DNA from: Acanthamoeba lenticulata
Taxonomy: Eukaryota > Discosea > Longamoebia > Acanthamoebidae
Direction of reading: 5' to 3'
NCBI GenBank assembly: GCA_002179805.1
Contig: NAVB01001872.1
Location: 1 to 17,319, forward strand
DNA: 17,319 nt
Shown: in pieces, positions 1-12,654 of the stretch
Layout: each line of letters begins with the position of its first letter
Numbering within the stretch: the first letter of the stretch is position 1
Program-made: the position numbers and the translations under genes
The notes under the pieces: generated by a model
Seen by the model: only the letters and a program-made list of their open reading frames with translations
Database searches by the model: none
Told to the model about the DNA's origin: nothing

Positions 1-405
1 CTGGGGAAACACGACAACAACGCGCCTTGTCGAGAAGAAGGGCCTGCCAGTGGAAAAACAGCACCCAGAAGTGCGGCGCCGACCGCATCAATCGCAGCAC
101 CGATTCTGATATCTGCGTATCTCTCTTCAGTCAAGTCGATCATGTGGGCGCGTGTGGGGCAAATGCAATCCATCCATCCATCCATCCATTCGCCTCCCAC
201 CATCATCCACCCAGAGGGGGGAGTGGCCACGCACGTCCTCGTCGGGGCCTCGGTGGAGGCAGGCCAGCACTCCGATCACCGCGTTCTTGAGGGCGTGGTA
301 CCCGCATGTCGTCGGGTCCCTGCGTCGTGGCCGTGGGGGTGCGTGCTGGGGTCATTAAAAAGAACAATGGAGAGGATAAATTCGGAAGAGAAGACGCACC
401 ACTGG
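1..405 (-). other. Predicted papain-like cysteine-peptidase-like segment of the LRR protein
   Basis: The exons 574-400, 319-235 and 112-1 join to give a Gln six residues before a Cys (Q405, C411 in RQWDPTTCGYHALKNA). This is the spacing of the oxyanion Gln and nucleophile in papain, with the Cys at the start of what looks like a helix. A His lies 37 residues on (H448) in a hydrophobic strand-like stretch, PHFWVLFFHW. The motif and order are seen in the sequence. The peptidase interpretation is inferred from general knowledge of papain-fold enzymes and deubiquitinases. The Cys-His distance is short for such enzymes, so H448 may not be catalytic, or an exon may be missing in the 122-nt intron 234-113. 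An acidic or Asn third residue is not visible before the window ends. Confidence 0.35.
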
Positions 406-2141
406 CGATAGACTTTGAGCTGCGATACGGCCGAGAGGTCCTCGTGTGGCGCCGAGCGCAAGGTGTAGTAGCTGAGCGGAGGCGCGTGCGCTGCGGCCTG
501 GCTTCCCTGTGTCACCGCCTCGAGCAGGAGCGGCACGGTGAGGGCGCCTCCCACTACTGGCTCGCCAGCACCTCCTGTATTGCCAATTGGTGATAAAAAA
601 AAAAAGAAAAAAAGATGAATTCCAAAGCCCAGCCAATCAACATGGACCATGCACAGGTCGCCAATGCACACGTACGGTAGATGTCGCGGTAGAGGGGCCC
701 TTGACCGCCAAGCGCTGTGGCGGGAAGAGGCGGGTTATCAAGGAGCCGCACAACTCGCAAGTTGTGGTGATCCATCAAGTTATGCAGGTCCGCATCGGGC
801 AGCGCCTCCAGCTGATTGTGGTCGCAGTCGAGAGCTGCCAACAGTAACAAAAGCGACAGGATATGCAGGTGAGGCTGGTGTTCTTCAACAAACAAATGTG
901 CCGATGAGAGTACCGATGAGACTGTGCATGCCAGCCATTCCATGGGGCAAGCGCTTGAGCCGGTTCGAGTCAACTCGGAGCAGCTGGAGCCGGCTAAGCT
1001 GGCCGATGCTATCGGGAAGCTCCTCAAGAGCGTTGTTCTCCAGGAAGAGAAGGTGCAAGCCGGACAGGAGCCTCATGAAGCCCGGCGGGAGCGACGCCAA
1101 CTGGTTGTGGCTGCGCCGCGGCTGATCAGTCTCTTCCCCCAACAAACGGTCAACTCCAGGCACGCCATTGGCTGACATACCTGAGGCTCAAGCTGCGAAG
1201 CGAAGCAAAGGGCGGGGCCGCGTCAGCTCCTTTGGCGTCGGTGGGCATGGGAGGCGGCTCGATGGACTGGATCTTGTTGTAGTGGAGATAGAGCACCTCG
1301 ACCTTGGGGCTCAAGTCATAGAAATCACGCCTGGACTCGCAACACACACAGTCACAGGCCAGCCCGAACAAGCTGATTCTACCACCACAAAGAGATGAGG
1401 GCTGGAGGGTACCCAAGACTCGTCAGTTGGTTGTGGTGCAGCGAGAGGTAGGTCAGCTCCGGGAAGGCGCCCCAGAAGCCTGCGGGGAGGCTCGTCTTGA
1501 AGGCCGTGATGGAGATCCCCAGTTAGGAAGAGGCATGAGAGGAGGTGATTGGACTACGCACCAGCGAGTTGTAGCTTAGCACGAGCAGGGTCAACTGGCG
1601 CAGCTGCAGGAAGGACGTTGGGATGTTGGTCAAGTTGTTGCCATCCATGATCAACTCTCGTAGATGATGTAGCGTCTCCAATCCTGTAGGCACCTGCCCA
1701 CCATGGGCGTCACACTTTGCACCCCATGGGGGCGGAAAGAGTGAAGGTCACGTGTGCATCATACCTTGGTCAAGAGGTTGGAACCCAGGTGCAGAGTTCG
1801 CAGTGCTGCTCCAAAGCTTGGAGAGTGCTGGGCAATGGGAGTGAGGGTCTGCAGTGAGCTTCTTCCTCCCAACAAGGGCACGTGCAGTGATGGTCTTGGC
1901 ATACCTTGCTCGAGGATGAGGAACCATCCACTGCCTCGTCAAGAACCTCATCCGACGGTTGCTGTGACCAAGAGCCCAGTGGGGGCAGTCCGCCGTCCGG
2001 CAGCATGCAGAACCAAAGCTTCAGGTGCCGAAGCTGCTCTGCTAACGGCCCGGTCGTGAAGGTCTTGGGGAGTCGTCGGACATAAGTCTGTTCAATCACT
2101 GCTCTGCCTGTGCGGTGCGCCTCCTGCACCACCTTCTGCAT
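1..2141 (-). CDS. Leucine-rich-repeat protein with C-terminal cysteine-peptidase-like segment, 3' end outside window
   Basis: Ten exons on the minus strand: 2141-1905, 1848-1765, 1693-1562, 1495-1413, 1330-1181, 1110-914, 834-676, 574-400, 319-235 and 112-1. Every joint is GT/AG and phase-consistent, giving about 471 aa before the edge. Residues about 93-345 hold nine or ten LRRs of the form LxxLxLxxNxLxxLP, for example LRTLHLGSNLLTKVP, LTYLSLHHNQLTSL and LHLLFLENNALEELP. The family role is usually protein-protein binding. The first 79 residues end in a Ser run and match nothing I recognise. After the repeats comes RQWDPTTCGYHALKNA (about 404-419), then a His-containing strand-like segment, SAPHFWVLFFHWQ. 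Together these suggest a papain-like fold. The start is uncertain: ATG at 2141 is the simplest, but a tiny upstream exon (ATG at 2202, MAGS) could join through a GAG acceptor. The last two bases read as AG on this strand, so the terminal exon might instead end within 112-1. Confidence 0.82.
168..190. repeat. (ATCC)n tetranucleotide microsatellite, about five copies
   Basis: A run of five ATCC units lies inside the predicted 122-nt intron 234-113 of the LRR gene. It is non-coding in the chosen model and likely length-variable. Confidence 0.9.
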
Positions 2142-2290
2142 GGTTCTCGGGTGTGGGTAAGAGCACGACCGGCACGAGCACCGCATACCTGCTCCCGGCC
2201 ATGTGCTTAAAATTCTTCCTCGCTCACCCACGTCAGCAGCCATTTTAACAAACACATTTAAAGGCTATTTTTTTCTTTTTGTTTTGCGGG
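2142..2290. promoter_or_regulatory. Divergent promoter between the LRR gene and MED4
   Basis: The two start codons (2141 minus, 2291 plus) are about 149 bp apart, so both promoters and 5' leaders must lie here or overlap neighbouring transcripts. The MED4-proximal part, about 2244-2285, is AT-rich and ends in a T-rich run. No TATA box or specific factor site is convincing. If the LRR gene uses the upstream ATG at 2202, the shared region shrinks to about 88 bp. Confidence 0.5.
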
Positions 2291-3474
2291 ATGGAGCGAG
2301 CAGCCCCCTCGGCATCTGCGGTTGTGAGAGAACATTTACATCAATATGCTCGACTGACTTCGTCACTGCTGCAATCTCTCCTGCCCGCCACCACTGGGGC
2401 GTCTGCGGTTGGCGCTCAGCCTCGCGCCTCGCCCGAAGAGCTCATGGAGCGTGTTCTCGCCACGGACCAGGCTCTTCTCAGTGCCCTCAAGCAGCGTATC
2501 GTTTCTCGCTTGTCCCTTGCAAATCTGCTTGCGATTTAATTCATCGTTTTGTAGTGAAGGAGCACCAACGGCAGCAACAGCGCCTGGCCCGGCTCAAGCA
2601 GGAAGTAGCCAAAAAGGATGCCGTCATCGAGCACCTTGCTCTTCAGCTGCAGCAAGTCCAGGCCACTCTACAGCGTGTGATAGACGACACAACTAGCAAG
2701 CTGGCTGAGCCTCTCACGCCAGGTAAAGCGGCCATGTCCGACTGGCGGTCGCCTCCTGAAGTGGCTGGACACTGTGTTGATTATTTGTGTGTGTGTGTAT
2801 GTGTGCTTAGACGTCAAGGAGAAGAGCGAGCGCAACCGCGGGGTCGACGTGGACGAGGTGGTGGCCTACGCGCACAAGGTGAGCTACACGACGTCGGCGC
2901 CGCCCAACTGGAACCCGAACCTGCCCCACATGCGGATGTTCCTGCCTCCTGCCCCGCAGGAGATCAACATCCTCCTGGGCAACTACTACCACAACTCCAC
3001 CACCGCCGCCCTTCCTGGTGCGCCGCCACGCTCTTGCTCGCTCCTCACTCGCGTTCTCTTGGCCAACCACCATCACGCGTGCTCAACTTGTCACACACAC
3101 CACAGACTACTCCAACCTCGAGGGTGGATCCGCGGCGAAGAAGGCCTCGGAGCCCTCTGCCGAGGTGCCCGACCTGGGCCCGGCCCTCCTGCCATCAGCC
3201 GTGCCCTTTGGGGTCGGTCCCGCGCCAGCCCTCGTGCCCATCGCTGAACTGCCGCCGTACGCTTGCTGGCTGTTCCCTCTTCTGGCCTCGTCATGATCGC
3301 TTGTTGCTCACGTCACCGCACATGAACATGGACCTCATGGGGCTGGACAACAGGGCGCCGCCATCGGGTGTGGCGCCGGCAGCGCCAAGCGAGCCGATGA
3401 AGCAGATCATGCTGGACCTCAACCCCGACGACGACGCTTCCGATCTCGACGACGAGGATGAGGACGACTGGTGA
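2291..3474 (+). CDS. MED4: Mediator of RNA polymerase II transcription subunit 4
   Basis: Five exons, 2291-2495, 2555-2722, 2811-3017, 3106-3256 and 3354-3474, sum to exactly 284 codons (283 aa; human MED4 is about 270). MED4 is a Mediator middle-module subunit that pairs with MED9 and helps connect activators to RNA polymerase II in the nucleus. The N-terminal half is an amphipathic coiled coil, with a first helix around LHQYARLTSSLLQSLL and a second around LKEHQRQQQRLARLKQEVAK. The family signature follows as VDEVVAYAHKVSYTTSAPPN (an ELIxYAHRISYTTSAP-like motif), then a Pro-rich P-x-M/E segment (LPHMRMFLPP). The tail is acidic, ending DLDDEDEDDW, as in many MED4 proteins. Introns are 59-97 nt. 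ATG at 2291 is the first in frame after the T-rich leader. The gene converges on MCM6, with stops 239 bp apart. Confidence 0.9.
2787..2806. repeat. MED4: (GT)n dinucleotide run in MED4 intron 2
   Basis: Six uninterrupted GT units, followed by AT and more GT, lie just upstream of the acceptor at 2810. The run replaces a normal polypyrimidine tract and may affect splicing of exon 3; that effect is inference. Confidence 0.85.
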
Positions 3475-3634
3475 AGAAGCGCTGCGGAATCGGTGGTGGT
3501 CGCGGCGCTCCTGTGCCCCTCCTCCTGCCTCGGGCTGTACATAGAAAGACGACGACAGCAACAATAGTAAAAGATACAAAAGTGATGACAATGATGTGGA
3601 ACGCTTCGACTTGTGCCGGCCACAGCCTCTCTGG

Positions 3635-3661
3635 GGCGCGCCTCCTCTTACGTGGCGCGCC
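3635..3661. repeat. Two copies of the 8-bp palindrome GGCGCGCC
   Basis: Copies at 3635-3642 and 3654-3661 are 19 bp apart, start to start, in non-coding convergent DNA. Their function is unknown and they may be chance in GC-rich sequence. Confidence 0.7.
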
Positions 3662-3677
3662 AATCGCTGTGCAGGCC

Positions 3678-3694
3678 GTCATGACGATCATGAC
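3678..3694. repeat. Perfect 7-bp inverted repeat GTCATGA-CGA-TCATGAC
   Basis: The arms are exact reverse complements with a 3-nt loop, located 18 bp beyond the MCM6 stop codon. It could form a small 3'-UTR hairpin or be a dimeric protein site. No known factor is assigned. Confidence 0.65.
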
Positions 3695-3712
3695 AGGGCG
3701 CCATGATGAGTA

Positions 3713-7446
<3,734 letters not shown>

Positions 7447-7485
7447 TGTGTTGCTGAGATGAGATGCAAATCTCCCACCTTCTTG

Positions 7486-7494
7486 TTTGGCGCC
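7486..7494 (+). promoter_or_regulatory. E2F-type site TTTGGCGCC
   Basis: Matches TTTSSCGC exactly and lies 40 bp upstream of the MCM6 ATG at 7446. Confidence 0.55.
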
Positions 7495-7516
7495 TTTTTT
7501 TTGCGTGACCAAAAGA

Positions 7517-7524
7517 GCGGGAAA
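7517..7524 (-). promoter_or_regulatory. E2F-type site (TTTCCCGC on minus strand)
   Basis: The plus strand reads GCGGGAAA, so the minus strand, in the MCM6 direction, reads TTTCCCGC. This is an exact TTTSSCGC match, 71 bp upstream of the MCM6 ATG. Confidence 0.55.
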
Positions 7525-7541
7525 AGAACACGTTGCCGAAA

Positions 7542-7549
7542 GCGGGAAA
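7542..7549 (-). promoter_or_regulatory. E2F-type site (TTTCCCGC on minus strand)
   Basis: Second GCGGGAAA on the plus strand, 25 bp from the first and in the same orientation. The repeat at about 2.4 helical turns strengthens the case for a real element. Confidence 0.55.
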
Positions 7550-7655
7550 ACTGAATTGCAGCAAGTGACGAACCCAACAAGGACTGGTGTGTCTTGAGAA
7601 CGATTGACTGGACTAAGGTTGCGGTGAGGCAATTGGATTCCCTCACACTGCCCAA

Positions 7656-9189
7656 ATGCAGGACAGCAGCGTTCACACGCCAGCACCAGCAGCCCGCCCG
7701 GCGCTGCGATGCCCACCATCGCCAATCATCAGAGCGAAGGAAGGTCTCTTTCAGCTCCTGCGTGAAAAGAAACGTGAGTTCGACTCAAGGATGGATTACG
7801 AATTTCTTTGGCTTCGTGAGCTAAAGGAGGAAGTGGATCGCGCAATCGGCCAGGGCAAGCTTCTTCCTCCGCTTCCTTCAACCTCCACTGCAACCCACAA
7901 AAGGCGGCGGATCATTTTGGAGGCCAAAGAGGCTCTCCAAGCTCCTAGAGCCCCATCCACTTCCGTCTTCGCTCTGTCCACCGCAGCACCATCACCCTTG
8001 CCATCTGTGCTCTCTCCTCGATCCATTTCGCTACTTCCTTCGAGTAGGCCGGGCACCACGCGAGGCCGTCGTGGCGGCTCAATTATCAAGTCCCTCTTTA
8101 CCGATGTCGCAGCCGCGAAGGGCAAGGAGAAGGACACGACCGCCGATGAAGATGCTGCGATGTCAGACACAGAGACGGCTGACATGACGCCGCTTGCCAA
8201 GAGGCTCGACCTTACTGCCACGCCGTCGCCACTTGCCGCGAGTCGAACGAGCCCCTCCATGTTCGAGCCGCCGCCCAACGCATGGCTACGTACGCCGTCG
8301 CCCATGCAAACGATGGGCGGGAAGGACGTCATCGCTTTGCGCGTTCGCAAGAAGCCTCTGCCGCTCGTGCAGCAGAACCTGAAGAAGCGAGCGCGCGAGC
8401 TGGGCATGAGCCCCCTTGCCACGACCTCGGCTTCGGCTTCACCCTCTACCGTCCTCTCCGGTTCACCCCAGCTCGTCGACAGGCAACATGTTGTACCTCC
8501 TGCCGAGTCGCCACGCCAGGAGCTGCTGGTTACTGAGGACGACGAAGCGATCATCTTCCAGCTGGAGCCGTCCGACGAAGCCTCGCCTGGCGTCACCGCA
8601 GCGTATGACATCGGTACTTTAAACACCACCTTGATGACCGCGTCGATCGACCCGTCACGCTAACCTCTCGAGTTTGCAGATGACTTGAGGGAGGAGCTCG
8701 AACGATCGAAGCGGGAGGAGGAGGATGAGGAAAAACACAAGGAAGAAGCCGAAGTCAGAAGCGCGCAGGCGCACAGCATCCTGGCGGAGGAGCAGGTCGT
8801 GGTGGTGCGCCGCAGCGCCACGCCCAGTGACTCGAGGAAGCCGACGCCGATGAGCGAGATGATGAACCCGACGAGAACCGACAGCTGGTTCTCGCTGGTC
8901 AGCGCTCTGTCGGAAGCCGAGACCATCCGGACGCCACCGCTCAAGCTGAGCGAGGTACGCATACCCCCCTTGTCACGCCGACAACTGGCCGGGCCGAGCG
9001 CCAGCTCACCACCGCCGGCTTATTTGTTGTTGCTGTATTCGTCTTCATTTCAAAGCAGGTGAGCCTCGCCAGCGATCACGAGAGCGACGTCGAGCGACGA
9101 TCCTTTGCGCCCGTGTCGTTCGAAGTGTTGCCCACCGGGACCCAAAACGAGGAGACCGTCAAAGAAGCACGTGCTACGGCTGAGCAAGA

Positions 9190-9221
<32 letters not shown>

Positions 9222-11543
9222 CCGTGGAGCCCCAGGCGCGCGGCAAGGCCAACTCGCCCAGCAGTGGACGTCGCAGCCGCATCCTCGAGCGCGAGGAGCG
9301 CCTGAGGCAGATCGACCTCGAGCGTGAGAAGATCAAGAAGCGCCGCCTGGAGAGGGAGAAGAGGAGGCGCGAGAGCGACGTCGCTTCGCGAGCGGGCTCT
9401 TTCCTCCTGCTTGGACCGAGCGACGATGGCACGGACCAGCCCGCAGAGCCTGCGAGCGATGCTCCTGGTGGTTCCACCGCCATGAGCCTCGAGCTGCGGC
9501 AGTTGGCGCCTGTGGTGATCGAAACCAAGAGGAAGAAGCGGTGCGGCACGCCCACGCCGCCTGCTTCACCCACTCGTCGGGAGGTTCTCGGCGACATCAC
9601 CCCATCATCATCGTCCTCCTCCTCCTCGTCATTGACTACGTCAACGACAACGATGTCGCCGCGCGCCAAGAAGACGCCTGTTGTGCCCAAGCTGGACCTG
9701 GCCAAGGCCAAGGCCGAGACTGCTGGTCAGCCCGCCGGCCCCAAGTGCCCGTCGCCTCTGCGCAATGGCTCGCGCGTGCCGCCCGCGCCCTCGCCTGCCG
9801 AGCTCCGGCGCAAGTTGCAGGAGAGGAGCGCGTCCCGACGGATCGTGACCGTGCCCCAGCCCTCCACCATCTCGCTCTCCATCCGAGAAAGGCTGCAGCA
9901 CGACCGTCTGCAGAAGACTACCAACGCGGCAGCGGCGCGTCAGCCCTCCCCGCCTGGTGCCGCCCCGCGGGCTGCCGCGACCGCGTCCGCAGTGGTGCGA
10001 CGCCAACCATCGCCACCGGTCGTGCTGAGGGCCGAGAGGACGAAGGCCACCAAGGACGCGGCAGCCGCGTCAGGACCAACGAGCAAGAAGAACACGACTC
10101 GAGAGCCAACGGCGGTGTCCAGCAAGGCTGCACCCGCAGAGACGACACCCCTCGCCACCATCACGCCCGCCGCTGCCACAACAACGACGGCAACCAAACC
10201 AGAGGAGGAAGAGACTCGCGCACCGGTGGTGAACAGTGCCATTTACGGAACGGTGCGGCCTTACTCGAGTTTGGGCGACAAGAAGGTCGTCCACGCGTTC
10301 CTGGAGGCCATCGCCCAGGAGAAGCGCGAGCGAGAGGAGCGTGTGAGGCAGGAGAAATCCGTCCGGGGCAGTGTGCTTCCCTATCCGATCCCGTCTCCGG
10401 GCTCGCCGTCGGCCTCCTTCATCGTCATGCCCTCGCCCAAGCGCAAGAGCCTGTCTGACGTCGCCACGGCCGCCATCATGACGTCCACCACCATCACCAC
10501 CACGTCGTCATCATCATCATCGGGCTCGCCGCCCAAGAAGCGAAAGCTGGAGAACGGCGAAAGTGTTTCGTCGGTCGAAGACAACGACGACAATAGCAGC
10601 AGCAAGGAGAACATGGCGAGTGCACTCAACAGTCCCCATCGCACCGGCACGCAGCCCCGCCGTACGCCATCCCTAGCTCCCACGCGCTGTGAAGAGCACA
10701 TATGTGCAGCCGCAAACGACTTACGCTGTGTGTGGCCGGTCCTCAAAATCTCCGCGCAGACAACAAAGAGCTTTGGCGAGGGGAAGGCGAGGGCACCTTG
10801 CGTATCCGACAGCACAAGGAACGGGAGGACGTCACCCGTCTCTACGGGCTCGACGCCGAACTCGCGCGCAAGCAAGAAGACAAGCTCAAGCCAGAGCTCG
10901 TGCGAGAGGTTCGGCTTTTACTGCTACGAGCATGCTCATCAGCCCTCCTCTCCTCCTTCATTTTTCACTAACGCGTTTGTTGGGCTGTCATGACAGGCGC
11001 TCGTGTGGGTCTACCGAGTAGCGCGGGGCAACACGAAGGGCTCTGTTCTGATGCCGTCCTCCAACCGCGGTACGCACACAAACACACGCTCGCCATGATG
11101 CTCGTGTACAACTTTCTTGTCTCACGCCTAACCGCACTCTCAGGGGTGGCGGGTCTGTTCGACTGCCTCAAGTCGGGCCGCCTCCTGTGCGAGGTGGCCA
11201 ACAAGGTGCGGCCGGGCATCATCCCCAAGATCCACGCTCGACCCATCCCGCTCATGGAGCAGGTGCGACCACCAGAACAACAACAACAATCCCCTTTTTT
11301 TTTTCCTCTGGCTCTTCGCTTTGGGCATCCACTCACGTCAGGCGTGGTTGTGGACACACACAGGAGAACATCAAGATGTACCTGGCCGCTTGCGAACGGA
11401 TGGGCATGAGGAAGGGCGACCTCTTCGTGGTGAGCGACCTCTACGAGGAGAAATACCTCCCGGCCGTTCTCCAAAACATCATCTGTCTCGGGCGCCTGGC
11501 TTCCTCTTCATCCTCCTTTGCTGGTCCCCATCTGCGCCTGTGA
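7656..11543 (+). CDS. Large low-complexity nuclear-type protein with C-terminal calponin-homology domain
   Basis: Seven exons, 7656-8613, 8680-8954, 9059-10688, 10760-10908, 10997-11069, 11144-11262 and 11364-11543, total 1128 codons (1127 aa), all GT/AG and phase-matched. Residues about 980-1115 are a calponin/transgelin-type CH domain: YGLDAELARKQEDKLKPEL, then ALVWVYRV, LFDCLKSGRLLCEVANKV, ENIKMYLAACERMGMRKGDL and FVVSDLYEEKYLPAVLQNI. CH domains of this type bind actin or regulators of the cytoskeleton. The first 950 residues are mostly disordered. They contain an N-terminal helical segment (FQLLREKKREFDSRMDYEF), a charged coiled coil with many RE/KR pairs near 9280-9375, poly-Ser tracts and many SP/TP sites. 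They also carry NLS-like PPKKRKL (902-908) and PKRKS, and a KEN box (927-929). The actin family and the nuclear signals point in different directions, so cellular location is open. It starts 209 bp from MCM6. No named orthologue is recognised. Confidence 0.85.
9193..9220. repeat. (CAG)9 trinucleotide repeat encoding poly-Ser
   Basis: Nine uninterrupted CAG units, read in the AGC frame, encode a Ser run in exon 3 of the CH-domain protein. It is a pure tract and likely polymorphic. Confidence 0.9.
9605..9631. repeat. Mixed TCN codon run encoding poly-Ser
   Basis: Nine consecutive serine codons (TCA, TCG, TCC mixed) in exon 3. The mixed codon use suggests protein-level selection for Ser or old decay of a repeat, unlike the pure CAG tract 400 bp upstream. 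Confidence 0.8.
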
Positions 11544-12083
11544 GCATCGTCATCGTCATAAACCATATTTTTTATTTGTAAGATAGATCGGGAAGGAGAT
11601 TCATGCGCCCAGGCCCAGGTTCACTATTTACATCGATAACTGTCACGCAATGTGTTTGGCGGGCGTTTCCGCCGAATGGCCGCTGGAATGCCAAGAAGCT
11701 TGCGGAAACAAGTGTTTTGTAAGTCGACGTACAAAAGAAGATGAACGGATCAGTCCAACTCTGGGCGGTGCAAGTGGTGGTACCGACCTGTCTTGAAGCA
11801 ATTGAGCTTGAGGCTCACAAGGATCCCCGCAGCGTAGTGGCCCGAAGCAAGGCGTCCGCGGCGATCGCCAGACCTTGATCCGCAAGGGTGAAGTTACTTC
11901 GATAGAAGATATCTCGGCTCAAAACGATCTCCTCGAGCTCTTCCCAAGTGGGGGGACGCCGTCAACAGATGCTGCTCAGGCCATGGAGGCTTCTATGCTG
12001 TCCAGATCAACAGGAAAAACGCCAAGTGCAGCTTCCTTCTCCATGTGTCTACTTGCCCGTGGAGGCACAAGCAACCCAGCGTA
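11544..12083. other. Gap after the CH gene with no supported gene
   Basis: This holds the 3' UTR of the CH gene (AT-rich around 11560-11580) followed by sequence with coding-like composition but frequent stops in every frame. Short open stretches occur, for example at about 11644-11796 (frame 1), 11796-11873 and 11875-12087 (frame 1). No splice-consistent chain joins them and no family was recognised. It may be the decayed 5' part of the coiled-coil relic immediately downstream. Confidence 0.45.
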
Positions 12084-12654
12084 CTGATGCCCACCAGAAG
12101 CTCACGAAGCTTACTCTCAAGAACAAGAAGCTTGCCGCGGATCTTGCCGATGTGCGCAAGGAGCTTACTCTAGAGAAGAAGGCGCGCCAGGAGCTTACTT
12201 GAGAAAACAAGCAGCTTGCTGACCTAATCGAGGAACAAGCGCCACGCAGAGCTTGCTAGCGAGAAGAGGGAGCGTGCTGATCTGAGCCAGAAGTACGCCA
12301 GCATGCACAAGACAAGCGAAGAAGTTGGGTTTGCCATCCACCGTATGTCGAAGGAGCTGGGCTCCTTGGCGCTCACTCTCGCGCCCGAGCGTCCCGAATA
12401 GCTTCCCTACTCCCTCCAGTGCCACTTTTGTACTCCCGCAGTTGAGGTGAGGTCACTTTTGAGACCCAACAAAGCGAGAAGCTCTTGGCCTAGCGCTTGC
12501 AGCGTGCAGGCAGCGCTTACAAAGAGCGCTTGTCTTAGGCAGAGTAGCAACATGCACAAAACACGGTGGAAGGTCTGAAAGCTGCGGTTACAGTTCTTTA
12601 GGCAAAAAATAAAGAGAAGCGAAGAAAAGACAAGAAAATCTTTAAAACCACAAG
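12084..12654 (+). pseudogene. Broken coiled-coil reading frame
   Basis: From about 12084 the plus strand encodes heptad-like, Lys/Glu/Leu-rich sequence (DAHQKLTKLTLKNKKLAADL, then ADVRKELTLEKKARQELT) in frame 2. A TGA interrupts at 12200-12202, after which ENKQLADLIEEQ continues in the same frame. A one-base shift near 12235 moves the coil to frame 3 (RHAELASEKRERADLSQKYA...) until TAG at 12399. Coil-like sequence resumes in frame 2 from about 12449 to 12640, with TAG at 12491, 12536, 12545 and 12599. It is best read as the relic of a coiled-coil protein gene. No intact start, domain or family name can be given. An intron-containing real gene is less likely because the stops sit inside continuous coil sequence. 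It runs directly into the INTS1 start. Confidence 0.5.

Larger units (their letters stand above)
3475..3712. other. Convergent 3' region between MED4 and MCM6
   Basis: These 238 bp hold both 3' UTRs and polyadenylation regions. No AATAAA is evident. An A-rich stretch lies at about 3540-3590. The right half carries the paired GGCGCGCC palindromes and a short inverted repeat, listed separately. No coding sequence is supported. Confidence 0.6.
7447..7655. promoter_or_regulatory. Divergent promoter between MCM6 and the CH-domain gene
   Basis: Only 209 bp separate the two start codons, so the promoters are shared or abutting. The MCM6-proximal 110 bp contain three E2F/DP-type elements and a T8 run. 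No TATA box is seen. In animals and plants MCM genes are classical E2F targets switched on at G1/S. The same control is inferred here, and the CH gene may be co-regulated. Confidence 0.65.

Noticed and set aside
168..190. CRISPR-like or mobile-element repeat
   Set aside because: It is a plain four-base tandem microsatellite with no spacers, terminal repeats or transposase nearby.
2203..3474. A single 423-codon open frame over the whole MED4 locus
   Set aside because: It reads through introns and mixes frames. Only the last segment agrees with MED4, while the spliced model gives continuous family sequence.
7796..8629. 277-codon minus-strand open frame opposite the CH gene
   Set aside because: It is the antisense shadow of a Ser/Pro-rich, GC-rich exon. 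It has no family match and conflicts with phase-consistent exons on the plus strand.
11643..11885. 80-codon minus-strand open frame in the gap
   Set aside because: It has no recognisable domain or conserved splice context, and its Pro/Arg/Ser-rich composition is typical of chance frames in GC-rich DNA.
12449..12654. TAG reassigned to glutamine
   Set aside because: The relic also has a TGA and two frameshifts, and the good genes in this window show no in-frame TAG within exons, so ordinary decay is simpler.
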